In this document: in pieces, positions 63,710-64,000 of the stretch
How positions within the stretch are numbered: position 1 is the stretch's first letter
Layout: each line of letters begins with the position of its first letter
Assembly (NCBI GenBank): GCA_038251405.1
Contig: JBBSBH010000020.1
Span: 21,820 to 85,819, forward strand
DNA from: JADJLQ01 sp038251405
GTDB taxonomy: Bacteria; Bacteroidota; Bacteroidia; Chitinophagales; Saprospiraceae
Direction of reading: 5' to 3'
DNA: 64,000 bases
The notes under the pieces: model-generated
Told to the model about the DNA's origin: nothing
Databases searched by the model: none
Seen by the model: the letters and a program-made list of their open reading frames with translations, nothing else
Position numbers and translations under genes: made by a program

Positions 63710-63775
63710 CTACCCAAAAATCCCTCCTAGCTCCACCTCTACGCTACACTCTTCATGCAAATCAAAACTAAATAG
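63710..63775 (-). pseudogene. Uma2 (DUF820) gene tail, copy 2 of the 66-bp direct repeat, cut by an insertion sequence
   Basis: Only the last 22 codons and stop of an Uma2 gene remain (FDLHEECSVEVELGGIFG), identical at every base to 55205-55270. At 63776 the sequence changes to GGGTTGCTGAATAAG, the apparent end of an insertion sequence whose transposase reads toward this tail. Confidence 0.8.
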
Positions 63776-64000
63776 GGGTTGCTGAATAAGTTTTAGAAAG
63801 CCAAAATTTCAATAGGATGGTATATAATGAATCGAAGACCTTAGCAACAATGTCTCGGTAAGTTGAGTATATAAAATAGGGTACCTCCCCAGCCAATTTG
63901 ACTAGGTTCAGTACCAAAAAGATGGAGGCTATCCAGGTTTCAGAAGTATTTTTTAGTCTTGCTTTGATTCTATTGAGACCATAGGTAGTTTTTGCTTGAC
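63768..64000 (-). CDS. Transposase C-terminus (DDE type), runs off the window
   Basis: The minus-strand frame gives QAKTTYGLNRIKARLKN, then TSETWIASIFLVLNLVKLAG, then VFDSLYTILLKFWLSKT, the C-terminal pattern of an IS4/IS5-superfamily DDE transposase. Its TAG stop (63768-63770) lies just past the element boundary, within the Uma2 remnant and in a different frame from it. The catalytic part lies beyond the right edge, so the exact IS family is not assigned. Confidence 0.65.
   Translation of the reverse strand, partial: QAKTTYGLNRIKARLKNTSETWIASIFLVLNLVKLAGEVPYFIYSTYRDIVAKVFDSLYTILLKFWLSKTYSATPI

Overview
The window is chromosomal DNA of a Bacteroidota bacterium. The evidence is AT-rich DNA, type IX secretion (T9SS) cargo and a PorP/SprF-like protein, repeated TAnnTTTG promoter -7 elements with almost no Shine-Dalgarno sequences, DUF1800/DUF1501 and DUF1684 proteins, and a division/cell-wall (dcw) cluster in the usual Bacteroidota order. 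The gene mix would fit the Saprospiria/Chitinophagia side of the phylum, but the sequence alone does not settle that.

Region 1-38 kb is mostly housekeeping and envelope genes in short operons. They include a truncated XdhC-family gene, a polysaccharide deacetylase, metY, metG with a thioredoxin-like lipoprotein, a signal peptidase I operon, a T9SS subtilase, an OmpA/thrombospondin-repeat protein, a PorP/SprF protein, a patatin, and a DUF1800/DUF1501 pair. Two neighbouring related secreted proteins follow, one carrying a C-terminal aspartic-protease domain. Then come pyrF with an NfuA-like protein, an esterase, an ECF sigma-SRPBCC operon, mrp, a small Cys-rich/His-rich pair, ribF-glycosyltransferase-rluA, murB with an ABC exporter, a T9SS beta-helix protein, pnuC and a lipase-like hydrolase.

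Region 39-52 kb is the dcw cluster on the minus strand: mraZ-rsmH-ftsL-ftsI-murE-mraY-ftsW-murG-ftsQ-ftsA-ftsZ. It is preceded by three MraZ boxes and closed by an intrinsic terminator. murD and murC are absent from the positions they normally hold. A dolichol-phosphate-mannose-synthase-like transferase and a lone SWIM zinc-finger protein lie beyond it.

Region 55-64 kb is an accessory island. It holds an Rrf2-family regulator with three Cys, a vanadium-haloperoxidase-type lipoprotein, a quinol-type nitric oxide reductase, a decayed IS3-family element, an adenosylcobalamin-dependent (class II) ribonucleotide reductase and a small orphan protein. Two copies of the same 66-bp tail of an Uma2 (DUF820) gene bracket it, the second cut by another insertion sequence that runs off the window. 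A near-perfect 36-bp dyad upstream of the ribonucleotide reductase shares 18 of 20 bases with the promoter region of the haloperoxidase, which lies beside the regulator gene. I infer a nitrosative-stress or low-oxygen module that pairs NO removal with a radical-insensitive route to deoxynucleotides. This is the most interesting part of the window.

No tRNA, rRNA, CRISPR array or recognisable riboswitch was seen.
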